The notes under the pieces are model-generated. The model had not been told where the DNA came from. It worked only from the letters and a program-made list of their open reading frames with translations, and made no database searches. The translations under genes and the position numbers were made by a program. Below, piece by piece: positions 26,634-35,781 of a stretch of 64,000 nucleotides of DNA. Numbering within the stretch: the stretch's first letter is position 1; every line of letters begins with the position of its first letter. The stretch spans positions 496,001 to 560,000 of the forward strand of contig NZ_RJTX01000002.1 in NCBI RefSeq assembly GCF_003729955.1, in the 5' to 3' direction. This stretch comes from Chryseobacterium daecheongense (lineage in GTDB: Bacteria > Bacteroidota > Bacteroidia > Flavobacteriales > Weeksellaceae).

Positions 26634-26929
26634 TTGAAGAAGTAGCTCTGGGGAGAACGGATAATAAACCTAGCTATGCTAATCTTCCAAAAATAAAGGT
26701 TTGTAAATCTAAAAAACACGAGGGAGAGATTGAACTATGCTTTTTTTGGGATGAACTGCAAAATAAGAAATTAAAACTTCATGATCAAATCATTCAAATT
26801 GATTCAGTTATTACTACAAATGTTGATCAAAAGCAATATTGCGATATCGTACAAAATCTAGAGAAGGGTAATGCGAAAATAATTAGATTTAAAAGAGGTA
26901 AAAAAGAATTTGACTATGTTTTAAATTAA
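26633..26929 (+). pseudogene. C-terminal fragment of an aspartyl-protease/PDZ protein
   Basis: About 98 codons reading ...LPKIKVCKSKKHEGEIELCF and KLKLHDQIIQIDSVITTNVD, the PDZ-like tail found in Bacteroidota retropepsin-like (clan AA) proteases. The protease half with its DTG motif is missing, so this is a 5'-truncated fragment abutting the efflux chimera. Assignment rests on motif resemblance only. Confidence 0.45.
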
Positions 26930-27036
26930 GTATGTCTTTTGCTTATGCGAAATATATTGAGTCTATCAACTCGATTAATGAAATTTTGCTAATTCTGCAG
27001 TATTTGGTTAGCTCAGTAACAAGTTTAAAATAAGTT

Positions 27037-27432
27037 GCTTATTGAAAAAGAAAATATTGAATATGAATTTACAGAATATGCGAAGGAATATGGAGCTCTA
27101 ATTACTGATATGATACGAAGATCAGATCAGGAATGTTTTGGGAGCTGACGGTATTTTCGATTTTACCCTTTTAGGAATGGGTGATTTTACAAGAAAAAGA
27201 AAAATGGGTTGATGCTTATTATCTGAATCCACAGGAAATGTTCAGAATTACTTTGACTGAACCTATCATCAATAAAGCTGAAAATATTCTGATTTTTACA
27301 TTTGGTAAATCCAAGAAAAACGCTTTGAATGAAGTTCTTAATGGTGTGTATAATCCTGAACTATATCCGCTACAGTTAATTGAAAAGAAAGCAGGAGTTC
27401 AGATTTTTACTGATAAAGAAGCTGGAATTTAA
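27037..27432 (+). pseudogene. pgl: 6-phosphogluconolactonase fragment
   Basis: Frames give FTEYAKEYGALITDMIRRSD, then after a shift DGIFDFTLLGMGDFTRK-like residues (the DevB/Pgl TLLGMGxDGHTAS motif, now broken), and KWVDAYYLNPQEMFRITLTE, NKAENILIFTFGKSKKNALN, LYPLQLIEKKAGVQIFTDKE. This is the C-terminal half of 6-phosphogluconolactonase, the second enzyme of the oxidative pentose phosphate pathway. No 5' half, at least one frameshift, and the HTAS segment is deleted. The intact gene is presumably elsewhere. Confidence 0.75.
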
Positions 27433-27600
27433 TTTTTTTTAACTATATACGATGTTTTATAATATAAGGTATTTCTATACTTAAATGCACTGCTTTTTGG
27501 CTGTGCAAAAATTACAGTATTTAACCAGAACATTCGCTTTAATCAACTCTTAAAAATTCAATTTAAATAAAAAATGTATCAAGGTGCATTAAGTATAAAA

Positions 27601-27751
27601 TTATACGCAAGCGTGTGAACCGTTGTACACTATTCTTGTACCACCATCTTCGTCGCCCGGAAAATCCCGGAATTCATCTTTTTTAATGATACGGCAAGGA
27701 AGTACAAAAACCAACAATGGTAAAAGCCAAAAAAATAAGAGTTTTTTTCAT
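27601..27751 (-). pseudogene. Small secreted peptide gene with a one-base frameshift
   Basis: The minus strand starts MKKTLIFLAFTIVGFCTSLP (signal-peptide-like), stops after two more codons, and in the next frame continues RIIKKDEFRDFPGDEDGGTR then IVYNGSHACV and a stop. The total of 151 bases is one off a multiple of three, consistent with a single indel in a ~50-residue secreted peptide. Family unknown. Confidence 0.4.
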
Positions 27752-27805
27752 ATTAATCATTTTTAATTAGAAGATCTATTTTGAAATACTCTTATTCTTT
27801 CTTTA

Positions 27806-28870
27806 CTATTGCAAATTTTTCAACGACAATTCGGCAATATCTTTTACTACCTGGGTAGGCGAGTTGCAGTCACAATTACTAAATCCCAGAACGTAAATAT
27901 CTTTACTTGGGATATAAACTCCCATAGATTTAAATCCGAAGATGCTTCCGCCGTGCTCGCGGGTTGGGATTCCATTGATATTTTTCAAATGCCAGCCGTA
28001 TCCGTATTCGATTTCTTCACCATTATTTAATTTGTATTTTGTAAAAGCTTTTGTAGATTCTTTTTGATTCAGTAAAAGATTTTGATTCAGTGCGATTTGC
28101 CATTTCAGCATATCGTCCAAATTCGACATCAAAGAGCCGGAAGCATAAGGAACACTAAAACTAATGACTGATTTATTTACAAAGCCATCGCTTTTTTTAT
28201 GGTAACCGTATGCTCTGTCCTTTATAACTTTTCTGTCAGTGGCATAATAAGAATGTATCATGCCGATTTTCTCAAAGATATTTTTCCGGATAAAGTCTTC
28301 ATATGTTTCTCGCGAAACCTTTTCTATAATATAACCCAGAACAATATATCCAGAATTATTATATTCAAATTTCTCTCCCGGTTTAAAATCAACTGGTTCA
28401 TTTTTGAAAAAGTCAACCATCATTTGAGGTGTCATTTCTTTTTGAGAGATTTCAGAAAGTCCTTTTATTTTTGTAAAGTCCTTGATTCCTGAGGTATGTG
28501 TTAAAAGATGATGAATCGTAATGTTGCTTCCGTTTGGGTAATCGGGGATATAATTGGAGATAAAATCTGTGACCTTCAGTTTTCCTTGCTGCTCCAGCAT
28601 CAGTATAGAGACGGAAGTAAATTGTTTGGTCATCGAGCCGATTTCAAAAACATTATCCGGATTCAAGGGTACGTTCAGTTCCAAATTGGCTAGCCCGAAT
28701 GCTTTCTCGTAGACAGGTTTTCCTTTTTGGGAAATCAGAAATACACCACCAGGACCTTGATCTTCGGTAAACTTTGTTTGAATAAGACTATCTACTTTTT
28801 CTGAAAAATGTTGAGAAAAAAGAAAATTAGATGCACAGAAAAAGGAAAATGCCAGAAATATATTTTTCAT
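27806..28870 (-). CDS. Serine hydrolase, beta-lactamase/penicillin-binding-protein fold
   Basis: A 354-residue secreted class-C-like serine hydrolase. The start at 28870 gives signal peptide MKNIFLAFSFFCASNFLFSQ; a longer frame upstream is implausible. Catalytic motifs are SMTK (about 79-82, SxxK), YNN in FEYNNSGY (about 170) and HGG in REHGGSIFGF near residue 305. A -7 box (TATCTTTG on the minus strand, 28891-28898) lies 21 nt upstream. The substrate may be a D-amino-acid peptide, ester or beta-lactam; sequence does not decide. Confidence 0.88.
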   Translation of the reverse strand: MKNIFLAFSFFCASNFLFSQHFSEKVDSLIQTKFTEDQGPGGVFLISQKGKPVYEKAFGLANLELNVPLNPDNVFEIGSMTKQFTSVSILMLEQQGKLKVTDFISNYIPDYPNGSNITIHHLLTHTSGIKDFTKIKGLSEISQKEMTPQMMVDFFKNEPVDFKPGEKFEYNNSGYIVLGYIIEKVSRETYEDFIRKNIFEKIGMIHSYYATDRKVIKDRAYGYHKKSDGFVNKSVISFSVPYASGSLMSNLDDMLKWQIALNQNLLLNQKESTKAFTKYKLNNGEEIEYGYGWHLKNINGIPTREHGGSIFGFKSMGVYIPSKDIYVLGFSNCDCNSPTQVVKDIAELSLKNLQ

Positions 28871-29374
28871 AATAATGTTTTTATTTAATACAAAGATATA
28901 TATTTTAACAGATACTATGCAATACAAAATACTAAAATTTTTAAAAAACATGCCAAACAAATTTCTGATTTAAAGAACACTGTTCAAGTTCAGCCTACTT
29001 TTTGTTTCCATACAATATAATCCCGATTTATGCAGTTTCTATTTTTTTGTCAGCTTATAATTGCCTGTTACGTCCTCTTTTATTACAGAGCTAAATAGTT
29101 AAAAAGGTAATGATATACTTAAATCCACCGCTTTTTGCCCTGAACCTAAAGTTGTAGTTGTTGTTCCAGTAAATGTATGGATATGGTTTCCAGTATATCA
29201 GAATTAAGGGTCTGCTTGTCGCGCCATATAAGCTGGCTGTTTAATCCTAAGCAGGCAGCCGCTGCTTGCGTCGCAACAGGAAGGGTCGAAAGAGCTCTTC
29301 CATTTAACAGATTAGGGTAATTTCAACCAGTGATATGGCTGGAAATCCTAAATTTGTGCAGATAAACTGAATAT
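28871..29374. other. Intergenic stretch with unidentified coding remnants
   Basis: About 500 bases between divergent genes. On the minus strand a frame reads GRALSTLPVATQAAAACLGL and onward, and another GQKAVDLSISLPF; the latter echoes QKAVHLSIEIPYII near 27465-27505, so both may be scraps of one decayed gene family. A -7 box TAAATTTG (29349-29356) precedes the regulator at 29375. Confidence 0.35.
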
Positions 29375-29956
29375 ATGCCTACACCACAAGAAATTCAAAA
29401 TGTTTTTTCTCCATTCTATAATGCTGAGACTAATATCTGGGAGCGCTTTTCGGAAAAAATAACTGTAAGAGAATTTCAGAAAAATGAGGTCATAAAAGAT
29501 TATCAGAGTGTAGAAAAATATCTGAATATTGTAGCCAAAGGTTCTGTCGGCCTATTCGTTTGGAACGGAAAGAAAGATATCTGCATCAATTTACTGTATG
29601 AACACAGTTTTATGAGCGATTATTTTTCTTTCCTCAAGCAGCAGCCTTCAGGCATTAAGACGCAGGCATTGGAAGACTGTACCTTATGGTCAATCAGCTA
29701 TCCTGATCTTAATGAGCTCTATTCCCGTAATGAAACAGGTTTAAGGATTGGAAAAGCGATCCCCGAAATATTGTTCCTGCGAAAACAACAGGATCAGATC
29801 AACCTTCTGACACTTAGTCCGGAAGAACGTTATCTCAACCTCATCAACCAGCGTCCCGAAATTTTCCAACGTACACCTCTTAAAATAATCGCTTCTTATC
29901 TGGGATTAACAGCAGAAAGCCTGAGTCGCCTCAGAAAAAGAGTAACCAGGAAGTAA
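29375..29956 (+). CDS. Crp/Fnr family transcriptional regulator
   Basis: A 193-residue regulator of the same small type as the one at 4407. It has a cyclic-nucleotide-binding-like barrel (VIKDYQSVEKYLNIVAKGSV about 38-57) and a C-terminal helix LKIIASYLGLTAESLSRLRK. The promoter box TAAATTTG ends 19 nt before the ATG. It precedes the CPBP protease and serine hydrolase genes in the same direction with short gaps and probably controls them or related functions. Confidence 0.88.
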   Translation: MPTPQEIQNVFSPFYNAETNIWERFSEKITVREFQKNEVIKDYQSVEKYLNIVAKGSVGLFVWNGKKDICINLLYEHSFMSDYFSFLKQQPSGIKTQALEDCTLWSISYPDLNELYSRNETGLRIGKAIPEILFLRKQQDQINLLTLSPEERYLNLINQRPEIFQRTPLKIIASYLGLTAESLSRLRKRVTRK

Positions 29957-30024
29957 AACTTACCCATCGTCAAGTTAATTTAGCTTTCTTATAATTAATT
30001 TTGAATAATCTAACTCAAAAAAAT

Positions 30025-30711
30025 ATGAAAGAAAGAAAACGACTTGGGAGCATTATCGTTTTTTATGTTATTGCTATTCTATTTCGCTTTTTGGCGGTGA
30101 AAACCCATCTGCTTGATTTTACCGACAACGAATTTATAAAAATTTTACTCCGAGGAATTGGCCCCGCTATCGGTGCTTTTGTTTCGGTTAAATTGTTTAA
30201 TATTCCCTTAAGGATTTCCCTGAAAGGAAATTACCGAAATTTATTTTTGCCTTTGTTTGTTTTCTGGATTTTTCCGGTCGTTCTCATTGGAACAGTCAGC
30301 TATATTCAGCAGGGACAATTCCCCTTTGTGCTGCTTTTCACAGTTTTAGTGTATGGTTTATTGGAAGAGATCGGTTGGCGTGGATTTTTACAGGAGCAGT
30401 TGAAAGATCTGCCGAAACTTCAAAGCATAACCATGATCGCCGTTTTATGGTTTATCTGGCATCTGAATTTTGAATTCACCCGTTCCAATATGATTTTTCT
30501 TGGTGTTTTGTTTTTGGGTAGCTGGGGAATCGGCAAAGTATATAGTAAGACCTATTCATTACTGGCTGTAGCGGGATTTCATTCGTTGAATAATTTTTTC
30601 AGACATGGCCTCCATCAGACGGAACTGATCTTAATTGTGATCCTGCTTGCCATTTGGATAGGCTTTATTATTCGCTATGATTCTTACAAAAAATATCAAG
30701 ATATACAATAA
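30025..30711 (+). CDS. CPBP family intramembrane glutamic endopeptidase
   Basis: A 228-residue polytopic protein with about six to eight helices. The CPBP/Abi signatures are present: EEIGWRGFLQEQL (Glu115, Glu116, Arg119), FIWHLNFEF with the second-motif His, and GFHSLNNFF with the third. Family members cleave within membranes (Rce1-like) or protect against bacteriocins. I chose ATG 30025; an upstream TTG adds eight residues. It is followed after 10 nt by the serine hydrolase. Confidence 0.88.
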   Translation: MKERKRLGSIIVFYVIAILFRFLAVKTHLLDFTDNEFIKILLRGIGPAIGAFVSVKLFNIPLRISLKGNYRNLFLPLFVFWIFPVVLIGTVSYIQQGQFPFVLLFTVLVYGLLEEIGWRGFLQEQLKDLPKLQSITMIAVLWFIWHLNFEFTRSNMIFLGVLFLGSWGIGKVYSKTYSLLAVAGFHSLNNFFRHGLHQTELILIVILLAIWIGFIIRYDSYKKYQDIQ

Positions 30712-30721
30712 TACAAAAACT

Positions 30722-32233
30722 ATGGATATGCATAAAAAGCTGCTTTTAACCAGTCTTCTGCTTTTGTCACTGGTAAAAACTTTCGGGCAATCAAAAGAAA
30801 AGGTAATCGATGATTATTTCAATACATTGGTTAAAAACCAACAATTCAGTGGCAATGTTTTAGTGGTTGATAACAATAAGATTGTGTATGAAAAATCTTT
30901 CGGTTTTTCAGATCACACAACCAAAGCGCCAAATACATCCGACATCACCTTTCCCATTGCCAGTATTTCAAAAATCTTTACAGCAACAGCTATTCTGCAG
31001 CTCAAGGAAAAAGGCTTACTGGAAATAACGGATTCTGTGACAAAGTACCTGCCTGGGTTCCCTTATCCAGAAATAAAGATTAGGCATTTGCTTTCGCATA
31101 ACTCCGGGCTTCCGCCTTACAATGCTTTTTTTGACAAGGAGAAAAAAGAAAATCCAGATAAGGTTTTCACCAACAAGGATTTTCTCCCAGGAGTTATTGC
31201 AAACAAACAACCGCTCGTCTACCAACCGGGCGAAAAGGGAAATTATGATAATATCAACTACCTTATCTTGGCTTTGATTGTTGAAAAGGTCTCGGGGATA
31301 CCCTATGAAAAATACATTAAAAGGAATATTCTTAGACCTGCAAGGATGAAAGAAACTGTGCTTTTTCCCTTACCGGAACAATTCAACAGAGTTGAAATAA
31401 AAAATTTTGCATTTCCTCACATCTATCTTCATTTATATGATGATGAACCTGTAAAATCCAATTCAATCCCTTATGTGAAAGGATACTGGCATTCGTATGC
31501 TTTTAGAGGATTTGCCGATTATGTAAGTACAATCCGGGATCTTTGGAAATTTGACAAAGCTCTTTACAATAACACTTTGCTAAAACAAGAGACTCTGGAA
31601 GAAGCATTCGTCCCGGTAAAATTAAATAACGGTAAAAATAATTCCGATGAATTCGGATTAGGCTGGGAAATTGAAAAAGACTCTACAATGGGAAAATGGG
31701 TGTACCACAGTGGGGCTGCAATGGGTTTGAGCTCCAATATTCTCAGAAATGTCACCAAACATCAAACCGTCATCTTATTTGATAATGCTCATTTTAATGC
31801 CCACGAAAATGCTACAAAAATCATGATGCTTTTAAACAGCAAAAAAGTGGATATGCCTAAAAAAAGCATTGCCAAAATTTATGGAAATATTTTGCATAAC
31901 AAAGGGGCAGCAGAAGCGAGAGAAACATTGGAAAGCCTAAGAAAAGATACGCTTAATTATTATCTGAGTGAGAATGAAATGAACGCTCTCGGATATGACT
32001 TTTTGGGAAGCAGTAATCCTTATCATTTGCCGGAGAAACATTTCTATAAACAAGCTGTTGAGACATTCAAAACGAATGTTGATCTGTTTCCCAACAGCTG
32101 GAATGCCTATGACAGTTATGCAGAAGCGCTTCTGGAAAACGGACAGAAAGAAGAAGCTATCAAAATGTATCAAAAGTCGATTGAACTCAATCCCGATAAC
32201 AAAAATGGAGAAAAAGTGTTGGAAGGACTTTAG
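30722..32233 (+). CDS. Serine hydrolase with C-terminal TPR
   Basis: A 503-residue secreted beta-lactamase-fold hydrolase. Signal peptide MDMHKKLLLTSLLLLSLVKT, SxxK motif in FPIASISKIFTA (about 80-90), YDN in NYDNINYLIL near 175, and HSG in VYHSGAAMGLSS near 325. The last ~55 residues form a tetratricopeptide pair (NSWNAYDSYAEALLENGQKE and KMYQKSIELNPDNKNGEKVL). The stop codon falls at the right-hand edge of the accessory segment, where the direct repeat starts, so the extreme C-terminus could have been altered at the junction. Confidence 0.88.
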   Translation: MDMHKKLLLTSLLLLSLVKTFGQSKEKVIDDYFNTLVKNQQFSGNVLVVDNNKIVYEKSFGFSDHTTKAPNTSDITFPIASISKIFTATAILQLKEKGLLEITDSVTKYLPGFPYPEIKIRHLLSHNSGLPPYNAFFDKEKKENPDKVFTNKDFLPGVIANKQPLVYQPGEKGNYDNINYLILALIVEKVSGIPYEKYIKRNILRPARMKETVLFPLPEQFNRVEIKNFAFPHIYLHLYDDEPVKSNSIPYVKGYWHSYAFRGFADYVSTIRDLWKFDKALYNNTLLKQETLEEAFVPVKLNNGKNNSDEFGLGWEIEKDSTMGKWVYHSGAAMGLSSNILRNVTKHQTVILFDNAHFNAHENATKIMMLLNSKKVDMPKKSIAKIYGNILHNKGAAEARETLESLRKDTLNYYLSENEMNALGYDFLGSSNPYHLPEKHFYKQAVETFKTNVDLFPNSWNAYDSYAEALLENGQKEEAIKMYQKSIELNPDNKNGEKVLEGL

Positions 32234-32484
32234 TTGTTCCGTTGTAAATTTTTTTGAAATTGTAAACCCTTTCATTATCTTAATGGAAGGGTTTTATTTT
32301 ACTGTTTCAAGTTATATGAACAACATGTATTTTTTTACTGAAAACTTCGCCTACATCACCATTTAGCTAAGATTAAAATTATGTTTGGAGATAATCCCAG
32401 CTTTTGCTTATTTTATTAATTCAGCCATAACCTGGCTAATGGCGGTATAGCCGCCTTCCACCTCCGTAAAGTTCGTGTATCCTC
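32232..32484. repeat. Direct repeat, right copy, bounding the 16-kb accessory segment
   Basis: About 253 bp matching 15867-16117 with scattered substitutions and small indels. It begins with AGTTGTTCCG overlapping the serine hydrolase stop and ends at TATCCTC inside the MBL/rhodanese gene, beyond which the right copy continues as the full gene. Confidence 0.85.
32264..32294. terminator. Terminator hairpin (copy of 15898-15928)
   Basis: AAACCCTTTCATT - ATCTT - AATGGAAGGGTTT followed by TATTTTA. It can serve the serine hydrolase and, read the other way, the MBL/rhodanese gene. Confidence 0.7.
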
Positions 32485-33794
32485 TTCTATATAATAGGCT
32501 TGCTGCTATCATACTTCTATAGCCTCCCTGACAATATAAATAAAAATGGTTTAGGTTATTGATTTTCCCGATCCATTGATTTATATCTGCTAAAGGCTTA
32601 TTATATGTTCCTTTAAAAGAAGATTCTGAGTATTCACTTTCTTTTCTGACGTCAATGGCCAAGACATCATCATTCATTTTAGCAACAAATTCCCTGGCAG
32701 AGATACGATGTATGCTACATATTTTTTTTCCTGTTTTTTTCCAGGTTTCAAATCCGCCCTCCAGATATCCTACTACGTTATCAAATCCAACCCTGCTCAA
32801 ACGGGTGATGGCTTCTTCATGTTTGCCGTTTTCAGTAACCAGCAGAATTGGCTGTCGTACATTTTGTATTATAGCACCCACCCAAGGCGCAAAGGTTCCT
32901 TTCAGTCCAATATTCACGGAATTTTCTATAAAACCTTGATGAAATTCGCCCGCATCTCTTGTATCCAGAATGATTACGTTTTCAGTATTTGCTTTAGTTT
33001 CAAATTCTTCTACTGAAAGAGGAGAAATTCCACGGCGGAGTACATTCTTAAAACTCTCATACCCCCCCCCCTCTATTCATGGTTGCATTCATTTCAAAAT
33101 ACCCTGGTGGAGAGGAAAGACCTTCTAGTACTGCTGAAACAAACGATTCCTTGTTTAACTGATTGAGGGCATAATTCACTTTTTTCTGGTTGCCCAAGGT
33201 GTCTGATGTTTCTTTCATCATTTTTTTTCCACATAACGAACCTTCGCCATGACCGGGATAGACAATAATTTCGTCCTTAAGAGGTAAGATTTTATGGTAT
33301 ATGCTTTTGTAGAGAACTCCAGCCAATTCTTCCTTGGTCATATGGGCGGCTTTCTGAGCCAGATCGGGTCTTCCCACATCTCCCAGAAACAAGGTGTCGC
33401 CACTGAACAAAGCTGTTTCTTTGCCTTCTTCATCTATAAGCAGAAAACAGGAGCTTTCCATAGTATGTCCGGGAGTATGAATTACTTTTATGGTAACATT
33501 CCCTAATTTAAAAATCTCATTATCTTCTGCTACATGAGCTACGAAACCAGGTTTAGCAGTCGGTCCGTATATGATGGTTGCTAAAGTCTCATTAGCCAGA
33601 TCCAGATGTCCGCTTACAAAATCAGCATGAAAATGAGTTTCGAAAATATATTTGAGTTCTACTCCGTCATTTTTTAATTTTTCCAGATAGGGAGTTGTTT
33701 CCCGCAATGGATCAATAATAGCGGCTTCTCCTTTCGAAGCAATATAATATGCCCCATGAGCCAGACAACCTGTATAAATTTGTTCTACTTTCAT
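32408..33794 (-). pseudogene. MBL-fold persulfide dioxygenase/rhodanese fusion, split by a G10 tract
   Basis: Minus-strand frame 1 (33794 to 33057) encodes an ETHE1-like metallo-beta-lactamase domain: ETHFHADFVSGHLDLA (metal ligands HxHxDxxxGH), IHTPGHTMESSCFL and FSGDTLFLGDVGRPDLAQKA. At ten consecutive G's (plus-strand C's 33062-33071) the frame ends MNRGGGV-stop. With nine or twelve G's it would run on as GYESFKNVLRRGISPLSVEE into two rhodanese domains, the first without and the second with an active cysteine (LYCQGGYRSMIAAS). Such fusions oxidise persulfides and pass sulfane sulfur. It is a pseudogene, a phase-variable gene, or a homopolymer sequencing error. The MBL half alone (245 aa) could still be made. 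Confidence 0.85.
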
Positions 33795-33868
33795 TTATTT
33801 TATAATTTAATTCTTTAAGCAATTCTTACCCTGTCTGGTATTTATATACTAGACGATACGTAATATTT

Positions 33869-33888
33869 AAATAAAACTCTGTTTATTT
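33869..33888. promoter_or_regulatory. Inverted repeat upstream of the MBL gene
   Basis: AAATAAA-ACTCTG-TTTATTT, a perfect 7-bp inverted repeat about 75 nt before the minus-strand start at 33794. Candidate operator; AT-rich, so it could be chance. Confidence 0.3.
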
Positions 33889-33963
33889 TGATTAAATAGT
33901 TTGTTTTTTTTATTTCAATAAAATTATCATTAATATTTCAATGTTTTATTGAGATAATGATAA

Positions 33964-33985
33964 ATGTCATAATGACATATGTCAC
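33964..33985 (+). promoter_or_regulatory. Overlapping palindromes before the beta-barrel gene
   Basis: ATGTCAT-A-ATGACAT (33964-33978) overlaps TGACATATGTCA (33973-33984). The second, extended, reads ATGA-CATATG-TCAC, like the Crp-type sites at 8398 and 9287. A weak -7-like AACATTTG follows at 34012. Candidate operator for the gene at 34050. Confidence 0.5.
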
Positions 33986-34049
33986 TAATAATCATGACGG
34001 TAATTGATAAAAACATTTGGAAATTTGGGTATCTCTAAATGTTTATAAC

Positions 34050-34730
34050 ATGAAAAAAATCGTATTGATAAGTGCACTTGCCATAACAGGATTATTCAGT
34101 GCACAGGAAAAAGAACAAGGATTAAAAGGTACCTGGTTTGCAACAGCCCAGGCTGGATATCAAAGTACAAAAGATGGCACTGAAAACGGAAAATCATCCA
34201 GTACAACAATTCTACCTGTTGTTGGATATTTCATTGCCCCATCCACAGCTGTTGGGGTCGCCGTAGGAAATATCGGAGTTAAATCAGAAAATCAGCTCGG
34301 ATCTGATGTAACCTTGAAAACAAACCTGCTTGTCATAGAGCCACTAGCAAGGAAATACTGGAATATTCATGGAGGCTTATTCTTTTTTGGACAATTAGCA
34401 GTTCCTATGATTACTGGAAAAACAAAAGTAACTGCTAACGGAGAATCTGTAGTAGGCAGTGACATCAAGATCAACCAATTTGGACTAGCTTTGTCCGGAG
34501 GCCTGGATTATGTGATGACAAAACACTTCACAGTTGAATTTTCCTATAACCTGGCGAATCTATCCTTCACCACAATTAAAAATTATCCGGGGACAACAAA
34601 GGATATTAAAACCACGGATTTTGCATTGGCGCATGTTGCTACAGTTACCCCTCAATACAATGCCGCTATATTTGGTCCCTCCGGAACTGCTATTGCCCCT
34701 TTATCGTTTGGATTTAAATTTTTATTCTAG
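34050..34730 (+). CDS. Outer-membrane beta-barrel protein
   Basis: A 226-residue protein with signal peptide MKKIVLISALAITGLFSAQ and alternating hydrophobic/polar strands (GTWFATAQAGYQSTK, STAVGVAVGNIGVKSEN, GGLFFFGQLAVPMITGK, FTVEFSYNLANLSF) ending in LSFGFKFLF with a C-terminal aromatic. This fits an 8-10-strand porin-like outer-membrane barrel of Bacteroidota. The ATG at 34050 is chosen because it begins the signal peptide. Single gene with an operator-like palindrome upstream and a terminator at 34786. Confidence 0.85.
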   Translation: MKKIVLISALAITGLFSAQEKEQGLKGTWFATAQAGYQSTKDGTENGKSSSTTILPVVGYFIAPSTAVGVAVGNIGVKSENQLGSDVTLKTNLLVIEPLARKYWNIHGGLFFFGQLAVPMITGKTKVTANGESVVGSDIKINQFGLALSGGLDYVMTKHFTVEFSYNLANLSFTTIKNYPGTTKDIKTTDFALAHVATVTPQYNAAIFGPSGTAIAPLSFGFKFLF

Positions 34731-34785
34731 TCCATAAACCCACAGGGAATAATATTTATTTTTCATAGAGCAATTATTTTTTGAT

Positions 34786-34820
34786 GTAAGTTCTTTGCTA
34801 TACAAAGAACTTACTTTTTT
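34786..34820 (+). terminator. Terminator after the beta-barrel gene
   Basis: GTAAGTTCTTTG / CAAAGAACTTAC, perfect 12-bp stem with 5-nt loop, followed by six T's. Confidence 0.88.
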
Positions 34821-34934
34821 AATATTACAACAGTAGTAATTTAGAGAGATATTTTCCATTTATTTTTAGGAATAATTTTTCACAAAATTATTATATAAGT
34901 TCATCTTTGTTTATTGTATATAAATATCGCCAGA

Positions 34935-35135
34935 TATGAGGTTCAGAACAGTGGATTCAGATCGGGCTATAAAATGATAGTGGATAAATTTCACGGTTTT
35001 CCTTGTCGTGTAAGTTTACAAGATTCTAAGCTGGGGGAGGAAATTGTAATATTGCCATACTTCCATCATGAGACGCATTCACCTTGTAAGGCAAGTGGGG
35101 CCTATATTTGTGAGAAAACTTGCAAAAATAGCATG
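34935..35135 (+). pseudogene. DUF1203 protein fragment
   Basis: The plus strand reads FHGFPCRVSLQDSKLGEEIV, ILPYFHHETHSPCKASGAYI and CEKTCKN, the core of DUF1203 (GYPCRVSLxDxxxGExxxLLPYxHH). The expected C-terminal part is replaced by sequence that is antisense to the neighbouring remnant. Truncated at the 3' side and with no convincing start. Confidence 0.55.
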
Positions 35136-35727
35136 TTTAACTGGGATTTAATCCTGCCGAAAAAGCAACCGAAGAAGAGAGCTCACTTTGCGCAAATCCC
35201 CTTAAGGCACTATGGGCATCATTTTGATAAACCGCAAGCTGTTCATTTCCATTGAAATTATCCTTGTCTACTTTGGTCATGATATTGACATCTATAGCCC
35301 AGGAGTAAGATGAACATCCATGAAATCTTTGACAGCAGATGTCAAGTGATCTTTTTGTACTGTAAATTTCTGAAGGCTACTTTTAAGCTCTGAGATAGTG
35401 GGAGTATATCTATAAAGCGTCTCAGAGATTCTTTATTTTGCTGATATCCTGTTTAAATGCTTCAAACTTCTCACCGACAATATTCTAAATCATGTTCAGA
35501 TAAGCAGTAACCCTTTTAGCCCTGTAATCTTCTTCTTTAGTGGAAATGCTAAAGAAATCGAGATTAAATTTTGAGCTGTAAAAAGCTCTCATTTTTTCCA
35601 ATATTTCATCATCGATAATGGAAATTACAGAGGATATCCCATATTGAGCCACTCGTATCGGGCTATCTATCGTATAAGCCAGACCCATTACCGGAATATG
35701 AAAACTATGTAAAGATTTATTATTCAT
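35136..35727 (-). pseudogene. Decayed conserved Bacteroidota protein of unknown function
   Basis: The minus strand opens intact (MNNKSLHSFHIPVMGLAYTI, SPIRVAQYGISSVISIIDDE, EEDYRAKRVTAYLNMI), then meets TAG where in-frame NIVGEKFEAFKQDISKIKN continues. More stops follow, and other frames give AIDVNIMTKVDKDNFNGNEQ and NDAHSALRGFAQSELSSSVA before the DUF1203 remnant cuts it off. I recall full-length relatives in Bacteroidota but no assigned function. The first stop could be a single CAG-to-TAG change. Confidence 0.6.
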
Positions 35728-35781
35728 AAATATAATATAAAATGTATAATGTTGTCAGTTTTAAAACATATTTTAACTGCA

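Noticed and set aside
16118..32231. Classical integrative element or transposon
   Set aside because: No integrase, transposase, relaxase or tRNA target was found, and the flanking repeats are too long and too diverged for a normal target-site duplication.
32408..32917. Stand-alone rhodanese gene starting at an internal ATG (32917)
   Set aside because: In-frame sequence upstream encodes the first rhodanese strands and joins the MBL gene at the G tract, so this is the 3' part of one gene, not a separate one.
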